From: Bradyrhizobium sp. B097
Lineage (GTDB): Bacteria; Pseudomonadota; Alphaproteobacteria; Rhizobiales; Xanthobacteraceae
Assembly (NCBI RefSeq): GCF_038957035.1
Contig: NZ_CP152412.1
Coordinates: 3,840,501 to 3,904,500 of the forward strand
Length of the DNA stretch: 64,000 nt
Direction: 5' to 3'
Positions 63,585 through 64,000 of this stretch are shown piece after piece. Both the position numbers and the translations under genes were made by a program. The notes below the pieces were generated by a model. It saw nothing but the letters and a program-made list of their open reading frames with translations. It was not told where the DNA came from and made no database searches. The number at the start of each line of letters is the position of its first letter. Within the stretch, counting starts at the first letter, position 1.

Positions 63585-64000
63585 TCACTTGACGAGCGGG
63601 CAGCCGCCGTCCTTCAGCGGTCGGAATGCCTGGTCGCCGGGCACCTCGGCGAGCACCTTGTAGTAATCCCACGGCGCCTTCGACTCCTCGGGCTTCTTGA
63701 CCTCGAACAGGAACATCGAGTGCTCCATGCGGCCGTCCTCGCGCACCACGCCGTTGTCTGTGAAGGCGTCGCGGACCGGGGTCGCGCGCATCTTCGCCAG
63801 CACCGGCTTGGTCTCTTTGGTGCCGGCGGCCTTCACCGCGTTGAGGTAGTGCAGGGTGGCGCTGTAGGTCGCGGCCTGATTCATGGTCGGCATCCGCTTC
63901 ATGCGCTCGAAGAAGCGCTTGCCGAAGGCGCGGGTGCGGTCATTGAGATCCCAGTAGTAGGCCTCGGTGATGATCAGGCCCTGCGCGAGCTTCAGGCCGA
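63585..64000 (-). CDS. LIV-type ABC transporter substrate-binding protein (C-terminal part, cut by window end)
   Basis: The last 138 residues of a type 1 periplasmic binding protein. The gene continues past the window end. Visible text includes GLIITEAYYWDLNDRTRAFG and the terminal LKDGGCPLVK, matching the end of the binding protein at 29223-30443 (LAEGGCPLV). The region NQAATYSATLHYLNAVKAAGT is typical for the family. Ligand unknown. Confidence 0.9.
   Translation of the reverse strand, partial: GLKLAQGLIITEAYYWDLNDRTRAFGKRFFERMKRMPTMNQAATYSATLHYLNAVKAAGTKETKPVLAKMRATPVRDAFTDNGVVREDGRMEHSMFLFEVKKPEESKAPWDYYKVLAEVPGDQAFRPLKDGGCPLVK

Overview
The window is a GC-rich stretch of an alphaproteobacterial chromosome, most probably Bradyrhizobium or a close relative. 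The evidence is the many LIV-type ABC transporter genes, the CaiB/BaiF, acyl-CoA dehydrogenase and SDR genes, an assimilatory nitrate locus ordered narK / nirB-nirD-nasA, and intergenic repeat palindromes of the kind common in Bradyrhizobiaceae. The assignment rests on gene content and recall, not on a search.

Region 1 (about 0.1-18.8 kb, all + strand) is the most interesting part. It reads as a catabolic locus for a carbamoyl or ureido compound. A LIV-type transporter (binding protein, LivH, and a rare LivM-LivG-LivF triple fusion) is followed by a DUF2877 protein (AllH). After a terminator and a new promoter come a 62-aa stand-alone domain, a DUF1116 protein (AllG), an FdrA protein (AllF) and carbamate kinase. 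A second AllF-AllG pair follows, in which the 62-aa domain is fused to AllG, then a complete BMP-type ABC importer and an isochorismatase-fold amidohydrolase. AllF, AllG and AllH together are the oxamate carbamoyltransferase of E. coli, and carbamate kinase turns carbamoyl phosphate into ATP. The duplicated core, shared single AllH and two importers are unusual.

Region 2 (18.8-30.5 kb): PlsY, a GNAT acetyltransferase, a cupin, a truncated kinase-like remnant and a phosphotransferase. Next is a periplasmic alcohol oxidation set (PCu(A)C copper chaperone, PQQ dehydrogenase with the lanthanide-type Asp-x-Asp, cytochrome c, a periplasmic protein). An IclR regulator then diverges from an acyl-CoA dehydrogenase and an orphan LIV-type binding protein.

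Region 3 (30.5-39.6 kb) is nitrate assimilation. narK and a PP2C-Ser/Thr kinase fusion run leftward; nirB, nirD and nasA run rightward behind a sigma-54-type promoter and a leader hairpin with an ANTAR-type hexaloop.

Region 4 (40-47.2 kb) is a tight four-gene operon of unknown role: a SAM-cyclase-AAA-TPR signalling protein, a flavin amine oxidase, a ThDP enzyme and a carboxymuconolactone-decarboxylase-like protein.

Region 5 (47.3-64 kb) holds acyl-CoA and housekeeping genes (CaiB/BaiF transferase, RidA, TetR, a split ACAD10/11-like pair, DMT exporter, SDRs, ArsR-like regulator, LepB, ArgE, serine hydrolase, tRNA-Trp, a truncated binding protein). It is rich in palindromic repeats, one of them split by an IS5-family element with a TCA target duplication.
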